DNA of 64,000 nucleotides from Clostridiales bacterium (GTDB taxonomy: Bacteria; Bacillota; Clostridia; Christensenellales; Aristaeellaceae), in assembly GCA_017569285.1 (NCBI GenBank), contig CP069419.1, positions 2,542,001 to 2,606,000 of the forward strand, written 5' to 3'. Under the pieces are notes generated by a model, which worked only from the letters and a program-made list of their open reading frames with translations, searched no databases and was not told the DNA's origin. The translations under genes and the position numbers were made by a program. Position 1 is the first letter of the stretch; each line of letters starts with the position of its first letter. Positions 26,393 through 34,925 of this stretch are shown here, one piece after another.

Positions 26393-27616
26393 ATGACAGA
26401 AACCGTCCAATCCCTGATTGCACCGGACAACCACTGGGCATTGCTGGCGATCCTGTTTGCATCCACCTTCCTGGCCATCTGGCTGGAACAGAAGTACCGG
26501 TGGGCATCCAAAATGTCCGGTGCGATTATCACGCTGGTAATCGCGATCGCCCTGGTGAACCTGCATGTGATTCCGGCCGAGGCGGCCGTATTTGACGATA
26601 TCGTATGGGGCTATGCGGTGCCGCTGGCCATTCCGCTGCTGCTGATCCGGACGAACCTGCGGAAGATGCACCGGGAAGCCGGACGCTTCCTGGCCATCTT
26701 CCTGATCGGCGCTGCCGGAACGGTGGCCGGCGCGGTCCTGGCTACCCTGCTGCTGGGAGGCACGCTGGAAGGACTCCCCGGCGTCGGCGCGATGATGACC
26801 GGTTCCTACATCGGCGGCGGTGTGAACTTTACCGCACTGTCCGACGCATTCCACGTGGAGCCGACCCTGAAGGCATCGGCCACGGTGGCGGACAACCTGA
26901 ACATGGCCATCTATTTTCTGGTGCTGATGGGCATCGCAGGCAGCCTGTGGTTCCGGAAACGGTACAGCCATCCGCACATTGACGACGTGCAGGAGAACGG
27001 GAAGAGCGGCGAGGGGGAAACCCTGGCGGCGCAGTACTGGACCCGGAAGGAAATCTCCCTGAAGGATATCGCTGTGGATATGGCCTTCGCGGTGATTGTC
27101 GTGTTCCTTTCCAAACTTGTCGGCGGTTTCTTTGCCAGCCTGATCCCGACGGACAACTGGTTCCTGAAGATGCTGAACACCTTCTTCGGCAGCCAGTACG
27201 TATGGATTACCAACTTCTCGCTGATCTGGTCCACCTGCTTTGAAAAGCAGGCGGCCGATATGCGCGGGGCGCAGGAAATCGGCACATGGCTGATCTACCT
27301 GTTCTTCTTCGCTATCGGCGTGCCGGCATCCATCGGGATCCTGATCCGGAGCGCCCCGATCCTGCTGCTGTTCTGCATGATCATCGTGCTGGTGAACATG
27401 CTGTTCTGCTTCCTGGGCGGGAAACTGCTCCGGTTTGACCTGGAAGAAATCATCCTGGCTTCCAACGCCAATATCGGCGGACCGACCACGGCCGCGGGCA
27501 TGGCGATATCCCAGGGATGGGTGAAGCTGATCGGACCCTGTATGCTGGTCGGTACCTTCGGGTATGTGATCGGCACCTGGCTGGGTATCCTGGTCGGATC
27601 CATACTCGGCGCCTGA
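26393..27616 (+). CDS. DUF819 family membrane protein
   Basis: 407 residues with about ten predicted helices. The opening (HWALLAILFASTFLAIWLEQKYRWASKMSGAI) and GVGAMMTGSYIGGGVNFTAL match the YjcL-type DUF819 family, distant relatives of secondary carriers. Function is unknown. The gene lies 21 nt before a VanX-type D,D-dipeptidase gene and 39 nt after a PAP2 gene, so uptake or export of a cell-wall peptide is a reasonable guess and no more. Confidence 0.9.
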   Translation: MTETVQSLIAPDNHWALLAILFASTFLAIWLEQKYRWASKMSGAIITLVIAIALVNLHVIPAEAAVFDDIVWGYAVPLAIPLLLIRTNLRKMHREAGRFLAIFLIGAAGTVAGAVLATLLLGGTLEGLPGVGAMMTGSYIGGGVNFTALSDAFHVEPTLKASATVADNLNMAIYFLVLMGIAGSLWFRKRYSHPHIDDVQENGKSGEGETLAAQYWTRKEISLKDIAVDMAFAVIVVFLSKLVGGFFASLIPTDNWFLKMLNTFFGSQYVWITNFSLIWSTCFEKQAADMRGAQEIGTWLIYLFFFAIGVPASIGILIRSAPILLLFCMIIVLVNMLFCFLGGKLLRFDLEEIILASNANIGGPTTAAGMAISQGWVKLIGPCMLVGTFGYVIGTWLGILVGSILGA

Positions 27617-27637
27617 CGGCAGAAAGGAAACTGAGCA

Positions 27638-28261
27638 ATGATTTCGAACAACGTATGGGGATTTGTCTCCGTGAGTGATATGATTCCGGACGTGATCCTG
27701 GAGATCCGCTACTATTCCATCTTCAATTTTGTCGGCGAGCGCATCGACGGGTATGAGCAGCCGGCCGCGCTGCTGACCGCGGAAGCGGCCTCCGCCCTGA
27801 AGCGGGCCAGCGATGACGCGCGCGCCCGGGGATACCGGCTGAAGATCTTTGATGCGTACCGCCCGCAGAAAGCGGTGGACCATTTCATGCGCTGGGCCGG
27901 GGACTCCTCCGACGTCCGCATGAAACGCTACTTCTACCCGGGAATCGACAAGGATACCCTGATTCCCGGCGGGTATATCGCGGAACGCTCCGGCCACAGC
28001 CGGGGCAGCACCGTGGACCTGACGCTGTACGATATGCGGATGCAGAAAGAACTGGACATGGGCAGCCCCTTCGACTTTTTCGGGGAGGTGAGCCATCCGG
28101 ATTACCGGGGAATCACGGAACAGCAGTATGCCAACCGGATGCTTCTCCGCGATATCATGGTTTCCAACGGCTTCCTTCCCCTGGACGAGGAATGGTGGCA
28201 CTTTACCCTGGCCGGCGAACCCTGGCCGGACACCTACTTCACCTTCCCGGTCCGCTGCTGA
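27638..28261 (+). CDS. D-alanyl-D-alanine dipeptidase (VanX/DdpX-type, M15D)
   Basis: 207 residues, full length for the family. Zinc ligands are His120 and Asp127 in SGHSRGSTVD and His188 in DEEWWHF, with Glu185 as catalytic base and Arg75 (DAYR) as the transition-state stabiliser. It cleaves D-Ala-D-Ala. No vanH or vanA partner is present, so recycling or use of peptidoglycan-derived dipeptides is more likely than vancomycin resistance. It is the last gene of the PAP2-DUF819 run and is followed by a terminator. Confidence 0.93.
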   Translation: MISNNVWGFVSVSDMIPDVILEIRYYSIFNFVGERIDGYEQPAALLTAEAASALKRASDDARARGYRLKIFDAYRPQKAVDHFMRWAGDSSDVRMKRYFYPGIDKDTLIPGGYIAERSGHSRGSTVDLTLYDMRMQKELDMGSPFDFFGEVSHPDYRGITEQQYANRMLLRDIMVSNGFLPLDEEWWHFTLAGEPWPDTYFTFPVRC

Positions 28262-28294
28262 AACCGGGAAACGGGCACGCACTGAATTCAAAAA

Positions 28295-28321
28295 CCGGCT
28301 GTGAAAACAGCCGGCTTTTTT
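28295..28321 (+). terminator. Intrinsic terminator after the VanX-like gene
   Basis: CCGGCTGT-GAAA-ACAGCCGG hairpin followed by CTTTTTTT, 34 nt past the stop codon. Confidence 0.9.
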
Positions 28322-28341
28322 GTGCAAATGGTTGGCGGGGT

Positions 28342-30126
28342 TTAAAGTGCAGGCGCCTCTTCCGGGTCATCGCCCTTCAGGATTTCATCCAGTTTTGCGG
28401 CGATTTCCGGTTCCAGGCATACGGCGGCCGCAACCGGGGAGAACCGGCTTCCGTCCCCCGCACTGATTTCCCGCAGGATCTCCGCCATCGGGGCTTCGGG
28501 GGTTTCCAGCAGGCGCGCGGCCAGGGCGGCCGCGTCCGTCATCTGCCGGTATGGCGAACGGTTCCGCTCATAGAAGGCCGGATAGCCGCCGGCACCGTTA
28601 TACCAGGCATGGTGTCCCAGCGCCACGTCCGCGTACCGGCGCGTGGACGGCCGGCTTTTCAGGTCTTCCCAGCCGGAAACGCAGTGCAGCTGGTAAATCT
28701 CCAGCTCCTCATCAAAGAGGTTCCGCGTCTGCTCCGTCCGGGTTATATTGATCTTCAGCAGCCCGTAGTCATAATACAGGCCGCAGCCTTCAGCGTATTC
28801 CAGGAGCACTTTCCGCTTTTCCTCCGGGGTTTCCAGGTTCCGCAGGAAGGGAAGCTCATCAAAGCAGTCCGGGAACCGCTCCAGCATGGCTCCGCAGAGC
28901 ACCTGCAGGATCCGGCCGGCCTTCCGGCCGCGCCGGTAAAGCGCACCCGCGAACCGCTGAAGCAGATGGCGGCTCAGGTCCAGGTAGGTGACACAGCCCG
29001 GGAACTCATGGTATTCCGCCACCGTGTCCCGGACCAGGTAGAAGAAGTGGGTGTCCTGGTTCTCCAGCGGACAGGTGAGTATCGTCTCCAGCATCCTTTC
29101 CGAGGCATACGCCATAAAGCGGAGGCGGATCGGATCGTCCGCCAGGCGGGGATTGTCGCGCAGCATATGGCTGTAATAAAGGGGAAGGCGGATGCCGGCA
29201 TAGAGCCCGGACATATCATACGTCCCGGCCGGCGTCTGGGTGATCAGCTTTTCCATCCGGTCCAGCGTCGTTTCGGCATCGGCATATCCGCAGCTGTATT
29301 CCATCTCATACAGCGGCCAGAGCCACCGGACGCTGGGACGTTCCTGCCCCTGCTGGGCCTTGAACACTTCATAGCAGGAATCCAGGACCGCGGCCAGTTT
29401 CTCCCGGTCCAGGTTTCCCGTGGAAAGCTCCACCCGGCAGGAACTCATCTGCTGGTGCGTCCGGCTGAGGAACACATCCCACGGAAGACCGGGGGCCAGG
29501 GCGCGGTAATACGGATCGCGGACGATATCCAGGATCCGGCGGCCGATGGCAATCTTCCTTTTCCGGTCCTTGGTGCACAGGGCGATATTGGCCATGGAAC
29601 GGATGATGTAGCCGCGGCTTTCCTCATCTTCGATTTCCTCAAAGAAGCGAAGATAGGATGCCGCTTCCGTAAACAGCATTTCATTGCGGAAATTCATTGT
29701 CCGGACTTCATCGATATCCATGCCCGAGACATACATATGCAGATAATAATATCCCATGCCCAGCTGATAGAGCTCCCGCAGGAGTCCCGCCCGGTCCTGG
29801 CGGACCCGCTGCAGGCTCAGCAGGGCTTTGTGGATGACCACATACAGGCCGCAGTCCAGGTTGGTTTTCCAGTCCATGAGCCTGCCGGCAAATTCCTGCA
29901 GCCCATCCGTGACCTCCCGGGACGCGCCGAAAAGCGAATCCAGCGCCGGGAAAAGATATTCATTCAGCAGCCGGATATTATCCTGCCGCAGCTCCGCAAT
30001 CCGGGCTTCCGCCTCCCGGTATTCCGGGACCGTATCCGCGGAGCCAGGAGCGCTGACCCGATACAGATCGGAAAGCTCCGCGATTTCCCGCGTATTGGCA
30101 ATATACTGCTCCTGGTATGCTTCCAC
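28342..30126 (-). CDS. Large cytosolic protein ending in a degenerate HD-GYP-like segment
   Basis: 594 residues, mostly helical, without membrane segments. Near residues 505-516, HHAWYNGAGGYP resembles the HHExxDGxGYP signature of HD-GYP cyclic-di-GMP phosphodiesterases, and the following RSPYRQMTDAAALAARL parallels the next helix. The catalytic HD pair is not apparent and Asp of DG is Asn, so phosphodiesterase activity is doubtful. The N-terminal 450 residues are not recognised. The start is GTG, with GGAGG 7 nt upstream. It follows a hybrid histidine kinase by 30 nt and is probably its output or partner. Confidence 0.65.
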   Translation of the reverse strand: MEAYQEQYIANTREIAELSDLYRVSAPGSADTVPEYREAEARIAELRQDNIRLLNEYLFPALDSLFGASREVTDGLQEFAGRLMDWKTNLDCGLYVVIHKALLSLQRVRQDRAGLLRELYQLGMGYYYLHMYVSGMDIDEVRTMNFRNEMLFTEAASYLRFFEEIEDEESRGYIIRSMANIALCTKDRKRKIAIGRRILDIVRDPYYRALAPGLPWDVFLSRTHQQMSSCRVELSTGNLDREKLAAVLDSCYEVFKAQQGQERPSVRWLWPLYEMEYSCGYADAETTLDRMEKLITQTPAGTYDMSGLYAGIRLPLYYSHMLRDNPRLADDPIRLRFMAYASERMLETILTCPLENQDTHFFYLVRDTVAEYHEFPGCVTYLDLSRHLLQRFAGALYRRGRKAGRILQVLCGAMLERFPDCFDELPFLRNLETPEEKRKVLLEYAEGCGLYYDYGLLKINITRTEQTRNLFDEELEIYQLHCVSGWEDLKSRPSTRRYADVALGHHAWYNGAGGYPAFYERNRSPYRQMTDAAALAARLLETPEAPMAEILREISAGDGSRFSPVAAAVCLEPEIAAKLDEILKGDDPEEAPAL

Positions 30127-30156
30127 CGGATCGCCTCCTTTCTCCCGGATGATGCG

Positions 30157-31776
30157 TCAGTTCAGCTCTTTCCGCAGGACGTGCATCAGGGTTCCGATAT
30201 CCAGCGGCTTTGCGATATGCCCGTTCATTCCCGCTTCCCGGGCTTTGGCCACATCCTCCGCGAAGGTATTGGCCGTCATGGCATAAATCGGGATCCCGGC
30301 CGCGTCCGCCCGGGCGGAGGAGCGGATCATCCGGACGGCGCCGTAGCCGTCCAGCACCGGCATCTGGATATCCATCAGGATGAGATCGTAGGTTCCTTCC
30401 GGGGAAGACAGGAACTTCTCCGCGCCCTCCCGGCCGTTTTCCGCCGTATCCACGGCGGCATTTGTCATTTTCAGCACTTCCACGGCGATTTCCCGGTTGA
30501 TGGCATTGTCCTCCACCAGGAGGATCCGCTTTCCTTCCAGGTTCGGGCTGCCGGCGGACGAGCTTTCATCCGCTTCGCCCTCCAGCGCGGCGTTCAGGCC
30601 GTTCACCAGCGTTTTGCGGAAAACCGGAACCGGGATAAAATGCCGGACGCCGGCCCGGTTGGCCCGGTATTCAATCCGCGGCCAGTCATCCTCGCTGATC
30701 AGCACCAGGGTAACGCCGGGCCAGGATTCATGCAGGTAGGCGGCCAGGTCCAGCATGCGGGCGCTGCCTTCCTTCATTCCGCCGATCAGCACCAGGTGAT
30801 AGGGCTGCTGGCGGAAATCCGCCTCCGTCAGCGCGGAAAGCGCCTCCGGCATCTCTGCAACCACGGTATGTTCCAGGTTGAATTCCCCGAGGTATTTGGC
30901 GTAGATTTCCCGCCGCTTTTCATCCTGCTCCACCACCAGGAGCCGTTTCCCGCGCAGCGCGCCGGTTTCGGCCTGGATTTTCTCCACCTTCAGCGGAAGG
31001 CGGATCCGCACCTCAGTGCCTTCCCCGGGGGTGCTGTCAATCCGGATTTCGCCTTCCATCGCATCCACCAGCCGACGGACAATGCTCATTCCCAGGCCGG
31101 TGCCTTCAATCCGGGAAATGGTGGAGCTGTTGACCCGCTCAAAGGGCTCAAAAATCCGTTCCAGGAACTCTTTGCTCATACCGATGCCGTTGTCCCGGCA
31201 GGTAAAATCCAGCAGGTACCGTTCCGGTCCCGCTTCCTCTGAGACGGTAAATTCAACACGGCCGCCGTCCTCGGTATACTTTGCGGCGTTGGAAAGGATG
31301 TTGACCAGGATCTGGCGGATCCGCAGGGGGTCGCCCAGGAAGCTTTCCGCCTCGATATGGCCCAGGTGCAGGCGGAAATCATGCTTCCGGCTTTCCATCT
31401 GCGGCCGGATAATGATCAGGATATCATGAATCAGGTCGCTGAGGGAAAAGGGTTCGCTGGTCAGCTTAAGCCGGCCGGAATTGATCCTGGACATGTCCAG
31501 CATATCGTTGATCAGGTTTAGCAGATGCCCGCTGGCCGTTTCGATTTTGTCCAGCGCGTCCATCACGCGGCTCTTCTCATCGATATAGCGCTTGGCCAGC
31601 GCGGTCATGCCGACGATCGCGTTCATGGGCGTGCGGATATCGTGGGACATATTGCCCAGGAAGGTTTCCTTCGCGGCGCTGGCCTCCAGGGCTTGCTGCA
31701 GCTGAAGGCGAAGCTCCCGGTTTTCCGCGAGCAGTTCCTCATAACCCCGGCTGTTTTCGGCTTTATCGTTTTCCAT
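30157..31776 (-). CDS. Cytosolic hybrid histidine kinase with one pseudo-receiver and one receiver
   Basis: 539 residues. A short coiled coil (1-35) replaces any sensor or membrane domain. HisKA contains MSHDIRTPMNAIVG with phosphoacceptor His45, followed by the ATPase domain (NILSNAAKY, DNGIGM, GTGLGMSIV). The first receiver-like domain has lost its Asp (LVLIGGMKEG where LxxMDxxMP is expected). The second is intact (ILLVEDN, LILMDIQMPVLDG, IAKPLD). Input must come from a partner, possibly the co-transcribed HD-GYP-like protein. A promoter lies directly upstream and AGAGGTG precedes the ATG. Confidence 0.93.
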   Translation of the reverse strand: MENDKAENSRGYEELLAENRELRLQLQQALEASAAKETFLGNMSHDIRTPMNAIVGMTALAKRYIDEKSRVMDALDKIETASGHLLNLINDMLDMSRINSGRLKLTSEPFSLSDLIHDILIIIRPQMESRKHDFRLHLGHIEAESFLGDPLRIRQILVNILSNAAKYTEDGGRVEFTVSEEAGPERYLLDFTCRDNGIGMSKEFLERIFEPFERVNSSTISRIEGTGLGMSIVRRLVDAMEGEIRIDSTPGEGTEVRIRLPLKVEKIQAETGALRGKRLLVVEQDEKRREIYAKYLGEFNLEHTVVAEMPEALSALTEADFRQQPYHLVLIGGMKEGSARMLDLAAYLHESWPGVTLVLISEDDWPRIEYRANRAGVRHFIPVPVFRKTLVNGLNAALEGEADESSSAGSPNLEGKRILLVEDNAINREIAVEVLKMTNAAVDTAENGREGAEKFLSSPEGTYDLILMDIQMPVLDGYGAVRMIRSSARADAAGIPIYAMTANTFAEDVAKAREAGMNGHIAKPLDIGTLMHVLRKELN

Positions 31777-31808
31777 CGGATCACCTCTGTCCGGTGCTTA
31801 TTTATATT

Positions 31809-31837
31809 ATTATGTCACAGATGGAGCCGGGATTCAA
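31809..31837 (-). promoter_or_regulatory. Promoter of the histidine kinase operon
   Basis: Minus-strand TTGAAT (31837-31832) and CATAAT (31814-31809) with a 17-nt spacer, about 35 nt upstream of the kinase start. Confidence 0.65.
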
Positions 31838-31966
31838 CAGGCAGGAAGCCAAAGGCTCCAAAAACGGACCGGCAGGACCCGGCTGTTTTATCCTTTTGTT
31901 TACTTGCCCGCACGATGCCGGATATGGTATCCTTTGCCTATCAGGCGGGAGAAGGGAAGAATCACC

Positions 31967-32491
31967 ATGCGCGAACTGTGTGAGATCATTAAGGAGACCG
32001 TGAAACCGAATTTCCTGAACATCCGGACTTCGATCCGGACTTATGACCGGGATGCGGTCCTGTACGGGGCGCCTTGCTGGAAATGGGTGTACCATGCGCT
32101 CCATTCCGCGGACAAATGGTTTATCAACCCCTTCGACTACGCGGAGCCGGACTTCCACACGGAAGGCCTGGACGATCCGGAGAAGCCCTGCGGCCGGGTG
32201 CTGTCCGACCGGGAACTGCTGGACTACCTGGACCGGATTGAGCAGAAGACCTATGACTACCTGGACTCGCTGACGGATGAGGACCTGAAGGAAAAGCCGG
32301 AAGGATGCCGGTATACGCGGATGGAGCTGATTCTCCGGCAGTTCCGGCATATCTCCTTCCATACCGGGATGCTGAACGCGCAGACCATCCTGGAGAAAGG
32401 CGAGTTTCCCATGTGGGTTTCCGAGACGGCCAAATATGTCGATGACGGCATCTTTTTCGGGCGGTACCGCAAGGGGAAGGTGCAGCTGTAA
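31967..32491 (+). CDS. DinB-like four-helix metalloenzyme family protein
   Basis: 174 residues. Histidines in VYHALHSADKWF (early) and FRHISFHTGML (late) sit where DinB/YfiT proteins hold their metal-binding triad in a four-helix bundle. The family includes thiol transferases and uncharacterised stress proteins; the reaction here is unknown. ATG at 31967 with AAGGGAAGA upstream was chosen; the frame is open further, but a TGG-TATCCT extended -10 (near 31926) lies there. Monocistronic. Confidence 0.75.
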   Translation: MRELCEIIKETVKPNFLNIRTSIRTYDRDAVLYGAPCWKWVYHALHSADKWFINPFDYAEPDFHTEGLDDPEKPCGRVLSDRELLDYLDRIEQKTYDYLDSLTDEDLKEKPEGCRYTRMELILRQFRHISFHTGMLNAQTILEKGEFPMWVSETAKYVDDGIFFGRYRKGKVQL

Positions 32492-32519
32492 CCGTCGGGC
32501 CGGGACAGGAAACGGGCTA

Positions 32520-32548
32520 TTGCCTTCTCCGGGTGCCCTTGGTATACT
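32520..32548 (+). promoter_or_regulatory. Promoter of the secreted protein gene, extended -10
   Basis: TTGCCT (32520-32525), 17-nt spacer, TATACT (32543-32548) preceded by TTGG. The GTG start lies about 60 nt downstream. Confidence 0.75.
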
Positions 32549-32608
32549 ATTTCCAGACAAAACGCAGACAATTAAACCGTATCCGGAACCGGAAAGAGAG
32601 GGATCCAT

Positions 32609-33361
32609 GTGAAAAAACAGATCTTTGCCTTTGTACTGTTCCTTGTCCTCCTCCTGGCTGCCTTTCCCGTATCCGCTGACGGCGTCAGCATCACGGCGAT
32701 TGAGCCCAGGAGCAACGGAAACGTGCTGGTCCGCTGGGAGGATCCCTCCGGCAATGGTCCTTACATTGTTGCGTATCAGCATATGGTGGGCGACCGGTTA
32801 TTCTCCATCCAGCTGGTGGAGCGGGAAGTCCGACGAACGGAAATCGAGATTGTTGACCTGATCCCGGGAGAGAAGTACTCCATCATTGTTCTGGATAAGA
32901 GTTACAATATGGCCCGGAAGGAAACCAGCAGCGAAACCCGGCTGTTCGGCGGAGAAAACAGCTCCGCCCGGCTGACCGTGACCCTTCGGCAGAAAAAAGG
33001 CGGCTCCGCTTCCACGGTGAACCAGTTGTCCGTAGCGGAAATCGAAAAGACCCTGTCCGGCAGCAGCGACTTCTTCGGTGCGACGATCAAAGCGACGCTG
33101 CCGCGCCTGTCGAAGTCCTACACCGGCACCGCCCGAGCGGCGATCCAGCAGCCGGACGGCGACATGTTTACCTTTATGGTGCAGGAGGAGAAGATGCTGC
33201 CCTCCTACGAGTACATCTATTACGACAACATGCCCCTGACCCAGGTATGGCGCTATATCAAACAGCAGAACAACGACACGATTCCCACCGGCACCTATAC
33301 CATTTCGTTCTATCTTGACCAGGAATACTTTGGCTACCAGGATTTCTCCATGGTTCCATAA
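32609..33361 (+). CDS. Secreted protein with a fibronectin type III-like domain
   Basis: 250 residues. A clear signal peptide (KKQIFAFVLFLVLLLAAFPVSA, cleavage after VSA) is followed by a beta-rich domain with the FN3-like frame SITAIEPRSNGNVLVRWEDP and IEIVDLIPGEKYSIIVLD. The second half is unassigned. There is no catalytic motif; it may be a binding or adhesive surface protein. The start must be GTG, because the overlapping ATG runs straight into TGA. Transcribed alone, between a promoter and a terminator. Confidence 0.75.
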   Translation: MKKQIFAFVLFLVLLLAAFPVSADGVSITAIEPRSNGNVLVRWEDPSGNGPYIVAYQHMVGDRLFSIQLVEREVRRTEIEIVDLIPGEKYSIIVLDKSYNMARKETSSETRLFGGENSSARLTVTLRQKKGGSASTVNQLSVAEIEKTLSGSSDFFGATIKATLPRLSKSYTGTARAAIQQPDGDMFTFMVQEEKMLPSYEYIYYDNMPLTQVWRYIKQQNNDTIPTGTYTISFYLDQEYFGYQDFSMVP

Positions 33362-33390
33362 ACAGAAGCCGAAGGGCAAAATGAAGCAGC

Positions 33391-33421
33391 GCCGGCGGCC
33401 ATACCCGCCGGCATTCTTTCT
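33391..33421 (+). terminator. Intrinsic terminator
   Basis: GCCGGCGG/CCGCCGGC stem with a 6-nt loop, followed by ATTCTTTCT, 30 nt past the secreted protein stop. Confidence 0.7.
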
Positions 33422-33476
33422 GTCGGTCCGGCCCGCTGCAGAATCCCGGGAGTACAGGAAATAGGAGCAATGAAAA

Positions 33477-34166
33477 ATGGAACTGAAACGACTGAATGAA
33501 CATATATGGTTTATGCCATATGAGGAGGGACGGGACCGCCCGAACCTCTGCTATGTGAAAGGCGGCCGCATGAGCCTGGCGGTGGACGCCGGCCACTCGG
33601 CCGCGCATGTACGCGAGTTTTACGCGCTGCTGGAAAAAGAGAACCTGCCGCTTCCGGACCTGACAGTCCTGACCCACTGGCACTGGGACCATACCTTCGG
33701 GATGCACGCTGTACATGGTTTGACCCTCGCGAACGAGCGGACCAACCGGTACCTGGCGGAGTGGAAGGAAAAAATCGAAAAGAATGGACCCGGGGAATTC
33801 CTGGCCATCCACGAAAGCATCCGGAGGGAATATCCCGCAGGGACCGAAGTGACCGTAAGAACGGCGGATATTGTTTTCGATGGGGAGCTTACACTGGATC
33901 TGGGCGGCTGCACGGTGAAGGTGGTCCAGGCCGAGGCGCCCCACACGGACGATTCCACGCTGGTCTATGTGGAGAACGACAGGGTGCTGTTCGTCGGCGA
34001 TTCCACCTGCCATGATTTCTTCACCGGGATCAAACGGGCGGACCTGTGCGCAAAAATGGCGGATACCATCCGGAAAATCAATCCCGCCGTCATCATGGAA
34101 GGGCACTGGATCCCGGTGCCCATGGAAGACACGCTGGAGGACCTGATGACCAATCTGTCCGAATGA
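33477..34166 (+). CDS. MBL-fold metallo-hydrolase
   Basis: 229 residues with the metallo-beta-lactamase fold. The zinc site HWHWDH (about residues 67-72) is preceded by LTVLT. The later metal ligands are His in EAPHTDDST (about 147), Asp in VGDSTCHD and His in MEGHW. It hydrolyses a phospho- or thio-ester or lactam-type bond; the substrate cannot be given. Transcribed alone, convergent with the methyltransferase gene. Confidence 0.88.
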   Translation: MELKRLNEHIWFMPYEEGRDRPNLCYVKGGRMSLAVDAGHSAAHVREFYALLEKENLPLPDLTVLTHWHWDHTFGMHAVHGLTLANERTNRYLAEWKEKIEKNGPGEFLAIHESIRREYPAGTEVTVRTADIVFDGELTLDLGGCTVKVVQAEAPHTDDSTLVYVENDRVLFVGDSTCHDFFTGIKRADLCAKMADTIRKINPAVIMEGHWIPVPMEDTLEDLMTNLSE

Positions 34167-34205
34167 CTCCGGACACGCGGCGCTCCTTTTTCCCGGGAGT
34201 GGTGT

Positions 34206-34925
34206 TCAGCTTTTCTTTCGGACATAGATGAGGGGGAAGTTCAGGAACCGGTCCAGGCCCCGGGACAGGAATTCCCGGTCCCGGATGCCGTATGGATGGC
34301 CGGTATTGAACCAGTACTCCCAGGCCGCGTCACCGCATTCCGCCTCCAGGACCGCAATGTCGCACCGGTCTCCGCATTCCTTTTCCAGCAGCGCTTTCCA
34401 CCAGGCGGCGGTTCTGAAACACAGGGAATCATCGCCTTCCGCCCAGGTTTCAAAGAGCGTACGCATTTCTCCCTGCGGCTCCTCCCGGAGACCGGGGACC
34501 GCGATCATGACCGTACCATCCTGCCGGACAAACGGCAGGATTTTTTCTGCGAATATGCCCTCCCGGCAGCCAAAGTAGTGATAGGAATCCACGCTGACGA
34601 TTGCGTCAAACCAGTCCTGCGCAAAGGGCATATCCATCGCGTCGCCGTGGATCGGGACAATCCGGTCCTCCAGGGAAAGGGACCGGATCCGCTTCAGGTT
34701 ATCCGTTGCGTTGACCCAGAGGTCAAAGGCATAGACGGATTTCGCGGGGGTTTCATTCGCCAGGAAAACGGAGGTCAGGGCCATGCCGCAGCCCAGGTCG
34801 AGCGTCCGGTCAAAGCGGGTCTCAAAAGGGTTCCGGCGAAGCAGTTCCTCCAGCAGGCGGAACGAATTGGGTCCCATCAGGTATTCTTTGGTGAAGTACT
34901 GGCGGTAGTGATCCAGTTTATTCAT
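34206..34925 (-). CDS. SAM-dependent methyltransferase (class I)
   Basis: 239 residues. Rossmann motif I is LDLGCGMAL, then AFDLWVNA (motif II), HGDAMDMPF, and DAIVSVDSYHYFG (motif IV). ATG at 34925 with AAGGA about 9 nt upstream was chosen; it overlaps the last 8 nt of the MutS2-like gene, so the two are translationally coupled. The closest general class is the YafE/UbiE-like small-molecule methyltransferases; substrate unknown. Confidence 0.85.
   Translation of the reverse strand: MNKLDHYRQYFTKEYLMGPNSFRLLEELLRRNPFETRFDRTLDLGCGMALTSVFLANETPAKSVYAFDLWVNATDNLKRIRSLSLEDRIVPIHGDAMDMPFAQDWFDAIVSVDSYHYFGCREGIFAEKILPFVRQDGTVMIAVPGLREEPQGEMRTLFETWAEGDDSLCFRTAAWWKALLEKECGDRCDIAVLEAECGDAAWEYWFNTGHPYGIRDREFLSRGLDRFLNFPLIYVRKKS

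Noticed and set aside
27638-28261. Vancomycin resistance operon
   Set aside because: Only a VanX-like dipeptidase is present; no VanH, VanA-type ligase or VanRS genes are near.
25343-28327. 994-residue minus-strand frame
   Set aside because: Antisense to PAP2, DUF819 and VanX-like genes, all with clear motifs.
28192-31242. 1016-residue plus-strand frame
   Set aside because: Antisense to the HD-GYP-like and histidine kinase genes; it also runs through a terminator.
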